Source: Schlesneria paludicola DSM 18645 (GTDB lineage: Bacteria; Planctomycetota; Planctomycetia; Planctomycetales; Planctomycetaceae). From it: a DNA stretch of 64,000 nt. The position numbers and the translations under genes are program-made. Of the stretch, positions 35,392-44,946 are shown one piece after another (the first letter of the stretch is position 1; each line of letters opens with the position of its first letter). The stretch is from contig CAMCMU010000001.1 of the NCBI GenBank assembly GCA_945876035.1, forward strand, positions 62,001 through 126,000, read 5' to 3'. The notes below the pieces were generated by a model, which did not search any database, had not been told where the DNA came from, and saw only the letters and a list, made by a program, of their open reading frames with translations.

Positions 35392-35609
35392 ATTCTGAGA
35401 AGAATATCGATTCTTTTTCGCGATTGACGATTCACGAAATCCATCTGGAACACTTTTCCCATTTTTCATGGAGATGTCATTTTTCGTTAAGCCAATGTCG
35501 TTAGGACTCTATTCGCAACAGCATCGTCGCGACTTTTTTCGAGGCTCGAGAACTTGCTTAATAAAAAAGACTTGCGTAAGAATGAGGAAAGTCGATGCAA
35601 TTCCCTTAG

Positions 35610-36991
35610 CAGCCTGTTGAAAAAACGGTGTGTTTGGCGGCGAGGGGTGGTTGGTCGAGTTTGAGTTTGCCGAGCCAGTCGATTGTCGTTGGGGCTGGAG
35701 TTTCGTGTTTCGGAGGGATGCGGAGGTCTCGGATCGCATCCAGGATGCTTCCACAACGGGGTTCGGAGCGCAAAACCGACCGTCCAGAGGGCCAACAGCG
35801 CGGCCGAGAAGCTGCGCGGCTTGCCGGTTCCCACCAGCATGCGCAGGATCAGGCCGAGGTTGTGGGAGGCGGCCCGCAGTGGGTACCAGATCTTCACCTT
35901 GTCCATTCCACGCACCGTCACGCGGCGACTGCCGCCGGTCTCGCACAGGTGAGCGAACGTGCGTTCGACCACTTCGCCGCGTCGTCGAAGGCGGTCTTGT
36001 GCGAGTCGGGCTTGTCGTGCCAGCGGCGTTCACCGTGGACCTTCGGTTCCGAGAACGTCGTGGCAATGTCGTGATCGACGCAGTCGGACAGTGTCTGGAG
36101 TTTGCAGTAGCCCTTGTCAGCGACCGCCTCTTGCACGCGATCTTCGCCCGTGACATCGATCACGGTGGCGATGGCCACATCCAAAGTATCGACCACGCTG
36201 GCCGAGTCCGCGATGTTGGCCGGCGTGATCTCGCCCGCGAGGATCACGCCCGTGTCGAGGTCCACCGCGTTCTCCGCCTTGCCTTTGGGAACGAAATACC
36301 GCGCCAGATGCGTGCTGCCATCCGTCATCTTCATGATGCGGGAATCGGCGTCCGTCTTCGACTGCCACTCGTCGTTCGACGCCGTCTTCTTCCGCTGCTT
36401 GTCGAAGCGGGCCCGTTCTTCGCGCGTCTTCAGTTCGAGGCCCTCGGCCGCGGCCAAACGTTGCGGGTAGGCCCGCCAGTCCTCGCCCGACTCCTTCCGC
36501 ACGATCGACTTCATGGCGGCGTTGGCCTCGATCCGCGTCGAGTCCACGCCGACCGTCTTCCCCGACAGCAGGCCGTGCTCGTGGACCAGCTTTAGCACGA
36601 ACCCGAAGACCTCTTCATACACCTCGACCGGCAGGCGGTCGCCGATCGTGGACAGACTCGAGTGATCGGGCGTCGCCTCGGTCAACGCGAACCGCAAGAA
36701 CGTCCGCAGCGACAGACTGTCCTGACATCGCCAGGCGATCCCGCGCCGCGACGTGATGTCCTCGAAGTACCCGACGAACAGCATCCGAAAGTCGATGCCC
36801 GGCGGAATCGACGGCCGCCCGCCCTCGGCGTACGAGTCCGCGCACAGCGTTTCGAGCCACGCATCAAACCCGCCGTCCCGCAGCTGCGCATTGAGCCGCT
36901 CATAAAACGCGTGCGTCGATCCCGACCGCAGTTCGCAGGTGGGGACAAACATCTCCAACTGCTGCTCGCTACCCCACCGCCCCAACGCCAT
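35610..36991 (-). pseudogene. Frameshifted DDE transposase
   Basis: The transposase starts at ATG 36991 (MALGRWGSEQQLEMFVP). It shows a DUF772-type N-terminal helix block (GIDFRMLFVGYFEDITSRRG), a first catalytic Asp in GVDSTRIEANAAM, and a second in VADKGYCK. Near 35972 the frame changes: the first frame reads AAK-WSNARS and ends at 35918, while the continuation VVERTFAHLCETGGSRR is in the -1 frame. One missing G in a GAAGGTGG-like stretch would explain it. No slippery heptamer is seen, so mutation is more likely than programmed frameshifting. The continuation runs out through the left repeat to a stop at 35487. Confidence 0.85.
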
Positions 36992-37088
36992 CTCAACCCT
37001 CGCGGCTCGCACCGAATTCGAACGCGCCGTAGATGCGCGCAATCGCTTCAAAACGGAAGGGGATCTCCGTGAGTTTTTCAACAGGCTG
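35610..37088 (-). mobile_element. Insertion sequence, IS1182/IS5-like, 1.48 kb
   Basis: The element is bounded by 15-base inverted repeats, CAGCCTGTTGAAAAA at 35610-35624 and its complement at 37074-37088. Flanks are TTAG on the left and TTAA on the right, compatible with a short, slightly decayed target duplication. Base composition inside is visibly more GC-rich than in the neighbours. The single transposase gene on the minus strand is frameshifted, so this copy is probably immobile by itself. It lies 218 bases past oleB. Confidence 0.88.
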
Positions 37089-38158
37089 TTAAATATCGGA
37101 CGGCTCAATTGCAGGTTTCGCTTTTGGCCCGCGTCGGGATTTTTCCTGAGCGGCGTGAGTCGGCGCAGCATCTTTGATGTCTGCGCCGGAGGGTGCATCA
37201 TTGACCGGTTGGTCATCAGATCGTCTGGCATCCTTGGCCACAATCGTCGCTCGCTATGTCACTCGGGCAAGACCGAATTTCCCGCAGAGTAGCGGCGCAA
37301 TTCGCGTGCCAAAAGATTATTGTTTTTGTGCCCGAGAATTACTGGTAACGCGATGCAAGCGGAGTGCCGAACATTATTGGGACAGGGGACGTGCGGAAGA
37401 AATTATGTTCCATTCTGATTAGTGCATTTTCCCTCGAGCTTCGCCTTGGCTGCGACGATCATGGTCGACACCGTGGTTCAGATCTCCAGAATGCGTCTCC
37501 CTAGAACGGTGTGAACTCTTGGCAAAAAACTTCGTGAAGCCGTGACTGTCCTTGCCGATTGTCACAGTACAAATCTCGTCCGGACTACGGACGAATGGAG
37601 TTCCCTGAGTAACTCTCGGTGCGTGACCTCCGGTCACGCGACTCTGGCAGGCGTTGGGCCGGACACCTGCCAGAGTCGAGATTCGTTCAACAGGAGCTTA
37701 CCTGCAGCAAAAGTGAACTCTTGTAGGAGAAATGGACGGGATGAGCCTGACCATCCATCACCCCAATTCTTGTGCTATGAAGAAGGCTTTCGTCGTTTTT
37801 CCGTGCCGTCCCCACAACTTCGTCTTTTGGTCCGACACAAAGACGTTCCTTGACGGTCGCAGATCTTGAGTTAAAATCCGCACCCCAGGTTTTTAAAGCC
37901 GCTCACTTTCGATGATCCGTCCCGAGCGCGCGAAAAGACGACTCCGAAGAATATGGTCTGGGGATTCGTTTGCAGATCTCAAAACACAAGATTTTGGATT
38001 TCGCTGGGTGTCGCTGGGCAGTTCTTCCGTGCCGCAAAAGTTTCACGACCATTGGCGTTCCACGGGTTGGCATCGAGGTTGAGTGGTGTGTGGCCTACAA
38101 ACAGGCTGCGGATGGGACTCGAGGACTTGTGCTCAACCGCATTTGAGGGGTCTCACCC
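37089..38158. other. Intergenic region between the insertion sequence and dnaG
   Basis: About 1.07 kb. A minus-strand frame of 50 codons (37089-37241, GTG start) ends exactly at the insertion junction and may be a gene remnant. Two adjacent hairpins lie at 37621-37678. The last few hundred bases should hold the dnaG promoter. No remnant of oleC or oleD is recognised. Confidence 0.4.
37621..37678. repeat. Pair of adjacent hairpins
   Basis: First hairpin: 8-base arms at 37621-37628 and 37632-37639 (GCGTGACC/GGTCACGC, three-base loop). Second: perfect 13-base arms at 37639-37651 and 37666-37678 (CGACTCTGGCAGG and its complement, 14-base loop). No T-run follows either. Confidence 0.7.
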
Positions 38159-40081
38159 GTGAATGGTAATTCTTCAGCAGAGTTTAAAGAGTTGGTCCGA
38201 TCGCGTACTGACATCGTTCAGTTGATCGGAGAGACACTCACTCTGCAACCCCAGCAGGGAGGAAAGATTTACAAGGGACTCTGTCCGTTTCATGAGGATC
38301 ACAATCCGTCATTTCAAGTCAATCCTGAACGACAATCGTACAAATGTTGGGTTTGCAGCGAAGGCGGAGACTGCTTCTCATTCGTGATGAAACATGACAA
38401 TTTGGGATTTCCCGAAGCACTCGAGTTTCTGGCTCATCGAGCGCACCTTGAACTTCCCACTCAGGTCCGACGCGGACCCGCCGAATCGTCCCATAAGCCG
38501 AAACTATTTGAGGCCTTGGCTTGGGCTGAGCAGGAGTTTCATGATTGCTTGATGTCGACCGCCGCGGGGGAAAGGGCTCGCCGATACCTTCAGGAGAGAG
38601 GATTTACACAGGCCACGATTTCGCGTTGTAAGTTTGGGTATTCGCCTGATGACCGCGAATGGTTGCTCCGTCGCGCAAGAAATCGGTTTGACGAACAACT
38701 TCTCTCCGGAGCTCGACTCATCACAGAAAGGTCCGATGGCAACGGATACAAGGATCGGTTCGTCGATCGTGTCTTGTTTCCGATTCAGGACGAACGTGGT
38801 CGCACTGTGGCATTTGGGGGACGCATTTTGCCCGATCACCCATGGAAAGAGGCCCCCAAATATTTGAATAGTGATGAAAGCCTCGTCTTTCATAAAAGCG
38901 AACTTTGCTTCGGATTGCACTGGGCTCGCGAGGCAATCAAGAAGACCCGAATCGTTCTTGTTACGGAAGGGTACACCGATTGCTTAATGTTGCAACAGGC
39001 GGGTTTGACGAACACGGTCGCGACGCTGGGGACGGCATTGACAGAATCTCATGTAACGCTTCTCAAACGCATCGCCAATACAGTGGTTCTAATTTACGAC
39101 GGTGATCAGGCAGGAAAAGACGCTTCCGAGCGTGCGCTCTCCAAGTTTTTGGCTCAGGATGTGGATTTAAGAATATTGACGTTACCGGGCGACTTAGATC
39201 CGGATGAATTTTTGCAACAACATGGACGGAGTGCCATGCAACACCTAATCGATTCGGCCCCGGAGGTTGCTGAATATGAACTACGGGCATTGCTGACGCG
39301 GTACGGGACCGGGACTTTAGACGCACGGTTGCGGATTCTGGACGGGATGCTGCAATTACTGATCGTGTCGTCGGGAATTGCAGGAACGGTCAAGGAAGAT
39401 TTGCTGATTGGCCGCTTGCCGCAGCGGCTTGGATTGTCGGAGTCAGATGTACGAAAGCGGTTGAAGGATCTGCGAGGCCAACACCGAGATCGAGCAATTC
39501 GATCTCTCGGACGAAAAGTTGCCGCAATCGAATCCACACGGGAAACCGCTCAAGACCTACGGAAACGGGGGATCCTTTTACTTCAGCAAAGTCAATCCAA
39601 AGACGATCTGTTGGAGTGCGAATTACTCCAAGTTCTATTGACTTCACCGTGTATGATTGACGTTGTTCGGAGAGACATTGGAACTGACGATTTTCGAAAC
39701 GAGGTTTTGAAGGAGTTGCTAACCTGTTGTTTCGACTTGAACGATGAAGGCTGGCATCCCGAATTCGACAAGTTGTTGTCGCGGCTCGAGTGCTCGGACC
39801 TCAAGGGGTTGGTGGTTTGGATCGATGAACAGGCACGCAACAAGCGTGTTGCCGAACGATTGGCGATGGATGACTCTGAACAAGACTCTAATTTTTCGGG
39901 GGGGTTATTGCGACAGGTGCTGGATGGACTAAAATGGCGTCGAAAATCCGAAACGCATCGTAAGATTCAAGATCGACTGATTGCACGACCGCCGGACGTC
40001 TCGAAATTAACTCCGGAGACACTCGACGTTTTACACCGAGCTCACCAATACCATCAACAACGCAGTTCGAAAAAAAAATAG
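38159..40081 (+). CDS. dnaG: DNA primase
   Basis: A 640-residue replication primase. The N-terminal zinc-binding domain has CPFHEDHNPSF and CWVCSEGGDCFSF (Cys, His, Cys, Cys). The catalytic core includes the EGYTDCLML Glu motif and VLIYDGDQAGKDA of the TOPRIM domain near residues 265-320. The C-terminal part (residues 430-640) is helical and divergent, as is usual for the helicase-binding domain. The start is GTG at 38159, supported by GAGGGG nine bases ahead. rpoD follows 108 bases downstream, the conserved core of the macromolecular-synthesis operon; rpsU is not present upstream. Confidence 0.96.
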   Translation: MNGNSSAEFKELVRSRTDIVQLIGETLTLQPQQGGKIYKGLCPFHEDHNPSFQVNPERQSYKCWVCSEGGDCFSFVMKHDNLGFPEALEFLAHRAHLELPTQVRRGPAESSHKPKLFEALAWAEQEFHDCLMSTAAGERARRYLQERGFTQATISRCKFGYSPDDREWLLRRARNRFDEQLLSGARLITERSDGNGYKDRFVDRVLFPIQDERGRTVAFGGRILPDHPWKEAPKYLNSDESLVFHKSELCFGLHWAREAIKKTRIVLVTEGYTDCLMLQQAGLTNTVATLGTALTESHVTLLKRIANTVVLIYDGDQAGKDASERALSKFLAQDVDLRILTLPGDLDPDEFLQQHGRSAMQHLIDSAPEVAEYELRALLTRYGTGTLDARLRILDGMLQLLIVSSGIAGTVKEDLLIGRLPQRLGLSESDVRKRLKDLRGQHRDRAIRSLGRKVAAIESTRETAQDLRKRGILLLQQSQSKDDLLECELLQVLLTSPCMIDVVRRDIGTDDFRNEVLKELLTCCFDLNDEGWHPEFDKLLSRLECSDLKGLVVWIDEQARNKRVAERLAMDDSEQDSNFSGGLLRQVLDGLKWRRKSETHRKIQDRLIARPPDVSKLTPETLDVLHRAHQYHQQRSSKKK

Positions 40082-40189
40082 CTCAGACTTAGATTTATTC
40101 AAGGGCACGGACGGTCGGCTTCTGAGCATGACGCTCAACAGGACACAGGGTTCAGAGACGTATCGAAACAGCCTTCGGAGGAATTAACG

Positions 40190-41851
40190 GTGTACCGACT
40201 AGACCAGGGTTTGAACCAACTGATCGAGACCGGAAAACAGCAGGGATTCTTGACTTTTACTCAGGTCAACAATTATCTGCCCGATGAAGCCGTCACTCCT
40301 GAAAAACTCGACAATCTGTTGATGTCGTTGGATGAACTCGGCTTACAAATTGTTGCTGACTCCCATTTGCCTGTGAGCTTGGACGACGTTCGCAAGCGAC
40401 CGCTCAAGCTCAAGGTCACAAAATCAAAGGAATCAAGTGAAGACAAGACACGTCGAATCGACGACCCCGTTCGGATGTATTTGACTCAAATGGGAGAAAT
40501 TCCGTTACTGACACGTGAGCAGGAGATCTCGCTGGCCAAAAAGATTGAAGTCACGCGAAAGCGGTTCCGACGCCATCTCTTGGAAAGCGACTATGCCCTC
40601 AAGTTGTCGATGGATATTCTTTTGAAGGTCCATCGCGGCGAGTTGCCATTTGACAGAACGATCAAAGTCTCCGTCACTGAAGGTCTGGAAAAAAACCAGA
40701 TCCTCGGTCGCATGCCTCACAATTTAAAAACTCTCGAAAGTCTGCGCAACAAGAGTGCGCAGGATTTCGAAGTCATCCTAGATTCGGAAAGTTTGGCGAC
40801 AGAAATTGTCGCCTCAAGGCATGGCATTTCGCTCCGTCGGCGCAAAATGGTGACATTGCTTGAAGAACTCAGTTTGCGAACACAGCGACTGCAACCGACC
40901 ATGCGTCGGATGGAGCAGATCTCACGTCGCATGACCGAATTACAACGTCAACTCGACAGTCTAAAGAATTTGAAGTCAGCGCGTGATCAACGAGCAAATT
41001 TGCAAAAAGAACTTCGCGATCTGATGATCATGACGCTGGAGTCGCCGATAAGTCTGAGCGAACGAATCGAGGCCATCCGCGAGCGATTCGCGGCGTATGA
41101 GCAAGCGATGCGTGATCTCTCCGCAGGAAATCTGCGACTGGTCGTCTCGATTGCGAAGAAGTATCGCAACCGCGGACTGAGCTTCCTCGACTTGATTCAA
41201 GAGGGAAATACGGGATTGATGCGCGCTGTGGACAAATACGAGTATCGTCGAGGATATAAGTTTTCGACCTATGCCACATGGTGGATTCGACAGGCAATTA
41301 CGCGCGCCATTGCCGATCAAGCACGCACGATTCGAATTCCTGTCCACATGATTGAAACCATGTCTAAACTACGGAAGGTGAGCAAGCGGTTGCTTCAAGA
41401 AAAGGGGCGTGAGCCGACAATTGAAGAAACCGCCGAGGCGGCCGGTGTCAGTTTAGAAGAAACTCGGCGTGTGCTGAAAATTTCGCGTCACCCGATCAGT
41501 TTGGACCGCCCGGTTGGCGAAAGCGAGGACAGCTATTTCGGGGATTTTATCGAAGACGAATCGACGGAAAGTCCGGTTCACACGGCGACGCAGGAGATGC
41601 TCAAAGACAAAATTGACGTGGTGCTCAAGACACTGACCTATCGCGAACGGGAAATTATTAAATTGCGATACGGCCTAGGAGACGGCTATACCTATACGCT
41701 TGAAGAGGTCGGTCGAATATTCAAGGTGACCCGGGAGCGTGTGAGACAAATCGAGGCCAAGGCCGTTCGCAAACTGCAACATCCCGTGCGGAGCAAACAG
41801 CTGAAAGGTTTTCTTGACCCCTCGGCCTCAGCAACGGTGACCACCAATTGA
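40190..41851 (+). CDS. rpoD: Primary sigma factor (sigma-70)
   Basis: A 553-residue primary sigma factor. Region 1.1 is recognisable ([22 protein letters not shown]), region 1.2 is [21 protein letters not shown], followed by a non-conserved insert of about 190 residues. Region 2 has [20 protein letters not shown] and [16 protein letters not shown] for -10 recognition and melting. Region 3 has [11 protein letters not shown], and region 4 has [21 protein letters not shown] for -35 binding. The start is GTG at 40190 with a near-perfect GGAGGA seven bases upstream. It is linked to dnaG and ends at a strong terminator. Confidence 0.97.
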   Translation: MYRLDQGLNQLIETGKQQGFLTFTQVNNYLPDEAVTPEKLDNLLMSLDELGLQIVADSHLPVSLDDVRKRPLKLKVTKSKESSEDKTRRIDDPVRMYLTQMGEIPLLTREQEISLAKKIEVTRKRFRRHLLESDYALKLSMDILLKVHRGELPFDRTIKVSVTEGLEKNQILGRMPHNLKTLESLRNKSAQDFEVILDSESLATEIVASRHGISLRRRKMVTLLEELSLRTQRLQPTMRRMEQISRRMTELQRQLDSLKNLKSARDQRANLQKELRDLMIMTLESPISLSERIEAIRERFAAYEQAMRDLSAGNLRLVVSIAKKYRNRGLSFLDLIQEGNTGLMRAVDKYEYRRGYKFSTYATWWIRQAITRAIADQARTIRIPVHMIETMSKLRKVSKRLLQEKGREPTIEETAEAAGVSLEETRRVLKISRHPISLDRPVGESEDSYFGDFIEDESTESPVHTATQEMLKDKIDVVLKTLTYREREIIKLRYGLGDGYTYTLEEVGRIFKVTRERVRQIEAKAVRKLQHPVRSKQLKGFLDPSASATVTTN

Positions 41852-41882
41852 GGCCATTTTTAGAGGGGCCCCATAGAACTTG

Positions 41883-41925
41883 AAAAAAGAGTGAGCCGGT
41901 CGTCAAGACCGGCTCACTCTTTTTT
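41883..41925 (+). terminator. Bidirectional Rho-independent terminator after rpoD
   Basis: A 19-base perfect inverted repeat (arms 41883-41901 and 41907-41925, five-base loop) begins with six A and ends with six T, so it can terminate transcription in either direction. It lies 32 bases past the rpoD stop and separates rpoD from the zinc-ribbon gene. Confidence 0.93.
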
Positions 41926-41983
41926 GCTATAGTCAACAGGAGCGGAACCGCAAGACTGAAATATTTACTGTGGAGAGCATTGG

Positions 41984-42700
41984 ATGACGGCTATCAATTC
42001 AGGACTAAAAGAAATTCACGATTTGCGAGAGAAGTTGGAACAATTGACGAGCCAGATCGAAAAGGGACCGCGCCAAGTTCAGGCGCGTCAAAAGAATGTT
42101 GACTCCAAGAAACTCGAGTTAGAATCTCTGCGAAGCAAGCTGAAACATCTGAAAGTCGGCTCCGAACAAAAGAACCTTCAGCTGAAGTCCTACGAAGGGC
42201 GTATTCACGACTTGGAGGGAAAACTGAACTCGGTCTCCTCCAATCGGGAGTACGACGCCTTGGGAAACCAAATCGCAGCCGACAAGATGGCCAACAGCGT
42301 TCTTGAAGACGAAATCATTGAAGCCCTTGAAGGCATCGATAAAATGCAGAGCGAAATCGTGGCGTTTGAGAATGAACTCATCACCGTGGAACTCGAAAGA
42401 ACGGCTTTCGGCAACACGGTGACACAAAAAGAGCCGGAACTGCGTCGGCAGATCGAAGAATTGCAAACGCGTGTCTCTGATGTTGAGTCGATGCTTCCGG
42501 CGGAAATCGTGCTTCCCTATCGCCGATTGGTTCAGGCTTACGGAGCAAGAGCCCTCGCACCGGTGAACGGCAAGAGCTGTGGTGAATGTTATGTCGGTCT
42601 GACCGCTCAGTCACTGGTCGAACTAAAATCCGGGCGATTTAAATTTTGTACGTGTGGTCGATTAATGTATTTCGTTGAATCCCCTACGGCAACCTTGTGA
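41984..42700 (+). CDS. Coiled-coil protein with C-terminal zinc ribbon (CT398-like)
   Basis: A 238-residue protein. Residues 5-180 are almost entirely a long antiparallel coiled coil rich in Glu, Lys and Leu, with the conserved turn SVSSNREYDALGNQIA. The C terminus is a four-Cys ribbon, CGECYVGLTAQ followed by FCTCGRLMYF. This is the zf-RING_7/CT398 family, structurally linked to flagellar FlgZ-type and nucleic-acid-binding proteins, without an established reaction. The gene follows the rpoD terminator by 58 bases, so it probably has its own promoter. Confidence 0.85.
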   Translation: MTAINSGLKEIHDLREKLEQLTSQIEKGPRQVQARQKNVDSKKLELESLRSKLKHLKVGSEQKNLQLKSYEGRIHDLEGKLNSVSSNREYDALGNQIAADKMANSVLEDEIIEALEGIDKMQSEIVAFENELITVELERTAFGNTVTQKEPELRRQIEELQTRVSDVESMLPAEIVLPYRRLVQAYGARALAPVNGKSCGECYVGLTAQSLVELKSGRFKFCTCGRLMYFVESPTATL

Positions 42701-43084
42701 ACGAACCGACGATCCGTTCTTCGACAGACACTCGGTGCTCGTTATTCGAACTCCGCTTTGTTTTGGGATTCGATCCCCTATTTTCAGGGTATGGAGACGA
42801 ATGCCACCGACGTAAGTCATTCTCCATCCGTTTTCTATAGAGGCCCTCCTTCACACGACGAGCCGCCAATGGTGGCTTCGCTCTCAACCCAAAAATTTGC
42901 GAAAGCATCTGCAACCGTCGACTATTCCTGATTCGACGACGAGCGAGGGACTGTGGCTCGTGGCACAAGGAGCCCCTCCACTGAGGGGAGAGGATTGCAG
43001 ATCGACAACACAAATTTCCGCAAAACCACACGTCCGAGTGGCAGGCACATACTAATGTGTCGGCTCTGATGCATCGTTCAACGA
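42701..43084. other. Intergenic region before the permease
   Basis: About 380 bases. I looked for RNase P RNA or tmRNA signatures here and saw none. No supported coding frame. Confidence 0.4.
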
Positions 43085-44530
43085 ATGCACGACAATAACG
43101 ATGCCAGCGGAGCGAACCTTCTTGTGACTAATTCCGATGACAAAAACGTGCGGGAAGGCACCGCCGCAAGCTTAAGTCTCTGGGACTCGGTTAGCTTGAT
43201 TGTCGGGATTGTCATTGGAAGCACGATCTTCAAGCTTTCGGGAACGATTTTCAGTGGCGTTCCCGACCCTTGGACGGGGCTTGGATTGTGGCTGCTGTGT
43301 GGGGCACTGTCATTTGTAGGGGCACTTTGTTATGCCGAACTGGCGACGACTTATCCAAGGCTCGGCGGCGAATACAACTATCTGACCCGCGCCTTTGGTC
43401 CCTGTTTTGGCTTCATCTTTGGTTGGTCCGAACTAATTCTGATTCAAACCGGTGGCATTGGAGCACTGTCCTACATCTTCGCTGAATATGCCGTCAAATT
43501 TTTTTTGACCGGGGATGAAGCCATTGTTGGGTTCGCCTTAGGTGCCGTTGTGGGCCTAACTAGCCTAAACGTTCTGGGCGTCCGTTTGGGGAAAAGCACT
43601 CAAAACATTTTGACGATCGCTAAGACATTGGGACTCGTTCTCTTGATTGTCGCCGGTCTCTCGTCGATCTCCAGTGGCGTGACCCGTGAAATTCGGGAAG
43701 TAGAAAGTACTGTCGAGTGGTCTGTCGCTATGATTTTAGTGCTCTACGCCTACGGAGGATGGAATGACGCAGCCTTTGTCGCAGCCAACGTTCGCGATCC
43801 AAAACGCAACATTCCAAAGTCGCTTCTCTATGGAGTCGTGATTATCACCTCCTTTTATTTGCTCGTAAACGCGTCGTTTCTCGCGACACTCGGTTTCGAG
43901 GGATTGAAGAGTTCACAGCAACCCGCTGCCGACACGATGGCAAAAGTCTTTGGGGCGACGGGTGAGCGTGCAATCAGTTTTCTCGTCATGATATCTGCTC
44001 TAGGAAGTGTGAACGGACTGATTTTTTCCGTATCGCGTTTGCACGCGATGGTGGGGACTGATCATTATGTTTTTGCATGGCTCGGCCGCTGGTGGTCGCG
44101 CACCAATGCTCCAGTCTGGTCGCTTCTTGTTCAAGGAATAATCTCGGTGCTAATGATCCTCGGCGTCGGCACACAGACGGGACGCGGTACAGTCGATCTT
44201 GTGGCGATTCATTGGCGGGGAAGTCCCCTTCCGTGGGACAAGTTTCATGGGGGATTCAACACTCTCTTCGCCGGAACGGCCCCCCTATTTTGGCTCTTTT
44301 TTCTGGCAAATGGCTTGGCCTATTTTGTGCTCCGTTTAAAAGATCCGCTGATCGAAAGGCCGTTTCGTGCTCCCTTTTTTCCATTGTGCCCCTTGCTTTT
44401 TTGCGGAATGTGTTTATTCGGGCTCTATTCAGCAACGACTTATGGGTGGGATTTATTGCCGTTCGCCGCAGGCCCTGTTCTTTTGGGGCTACCGGTTTAC
44501 TTTTTGAGTCGGTCGCTCGGATCGCGCTGA
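43085..44530 (+). CDS. APC-family amino acid permease
   Basis: A 481-residue inner-membrane carrier with about 12 hydrophobic segments. The first helix carries the APC substrate-backbone motif GIVIGSTIFKLSG, the third part has GALCYAELATTYPRLGGEYNYL, and TM6 has LYAYGGWNDAAFVAANVRDPKRNIPKSL, typical of the LAT/basic amino acid branch. It probably takes up or exchanges amino acids; the substrate cannot be assigned. The ATG at 43085 has no good ribosome-binding site, whereas an in-frame GTG at 43124 has GCGGAG in front of it, so the N terminus may be 13 residues shorter. It is transcribed alone. Confidence 0.88.
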   Translation: MHDNNDASGANLLVTNSDDKNVREGTAASLSLWDSVSLIVGIVIGSTIFKLSGTIFSGVPDPWTGLGLWLLCGALSFVGALCYAELATTYPRLGGEYNYLTRAFGPCFGFIFGWSELILIQTGGIGALSYIFAEYAVKFFLTGDEAIVGFALGAVVGLTSLNVLGVRLGKSTQNILTIAKTLGLVLLIVAGLSSISSGVTREIREVESTVEWSVAMILVLYAYGGWNDAAFVAANVRDPKRNIPKSLLYGVVIITSFYLLVNASFLATLGFEGLKSSQQPAADTMAKVFGATGERAISFLVMISALGSVNGLIFSVSRLHAMVGTDHYVFAWLGRWWSRTNAPVWSLLVQGIISVLMILGVGTQTGRGTVDLVAIHWRGSPLPWDKFHGGFNTLFAGTAPLFWLFFLANGLAYFVLRLKDPLIERPFRAPFFPLCPLLFCGMCLFGLYSATTYGWDLLPFAAGPVLLGLPVYFLSRSLGSR

Positions 44531-44678
44531 ATTCTCTCTTCTGGATCGACAATCGCATTTTAATTCGCGAATTTCGTCTCATTTTTCGGGAGCCTCTCGG
44601 TAATCGGGCCACAATCGGGCACTCGGGACCATGGCGATGGCACTCACACCTCCTATTTCAAATCAAGAGGACCCTTTC

Positions 44679-44930
44679 ATGGTAGGCGGCGCGACTATCG
44701 TTGGTAGACGGTCCTTGGACCGTCTTTCGGGGGCCGTTCGTGACGCCATTCAACAAGCAAATGGAACACCGGCCGTTACGTCACGCCTCCTTCGTTTTTT
44801 GGCTTCCGATGCCAAGACAGTCTCAGCCGTGCAAAGGCTTCCTGTGTTGGGTACACTGCCAACCCGCGTTGCGAGGTTGATGGCCTGTAGGTTGGCCGGT
44901 CGTGAACGTTTAATAAATTCGCGAGATTGA
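44679..44930 (+). CDS. Small basic protein of unknown function
   Basis: An 83-residue frame with AGAGGA six bases before its ATG, placed 16 bases ahead of the response-regulator gene. The sequence is basic and helix-prone ([34 protein letters not shown]) and has no recognised domain or signal peptide. The position and the ribosome-binding site argue for a real gene cotranscribed with the regulator; the lack of any family leaves this open. Confidence 0.4.
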   Translation: MVGGATIVGRRSLDRLSGAVRDAIQQANGTPAVTSRLLRFLASDAKTVSAVQRLPVLGTLPTRVARLMACRLAGRERLINSRD

Positions 44931-44946
44931 CTGCGGGGCAGAGTTG

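Noticed and set aside
35630-36595. A 321-codon plus-strand frame across the insertion sequence
   Set aside because: It is the antisense shadow of the GC-rich transposase gene; its arginine-rich translation has no family resemblance.
37419-37853. Short frames between the insertion sequence and dnaG as remnants of oleC or oleD
   Set aside because: No AMP-binding motif or Rossmann glycine motif is present in any frame.
42701-43084. Possible RNase P RNA or tmRNA after the zinc-ribbon gene
   Set aside because: None of the conserved sequence blocks of these RNAs could be found on either strand.
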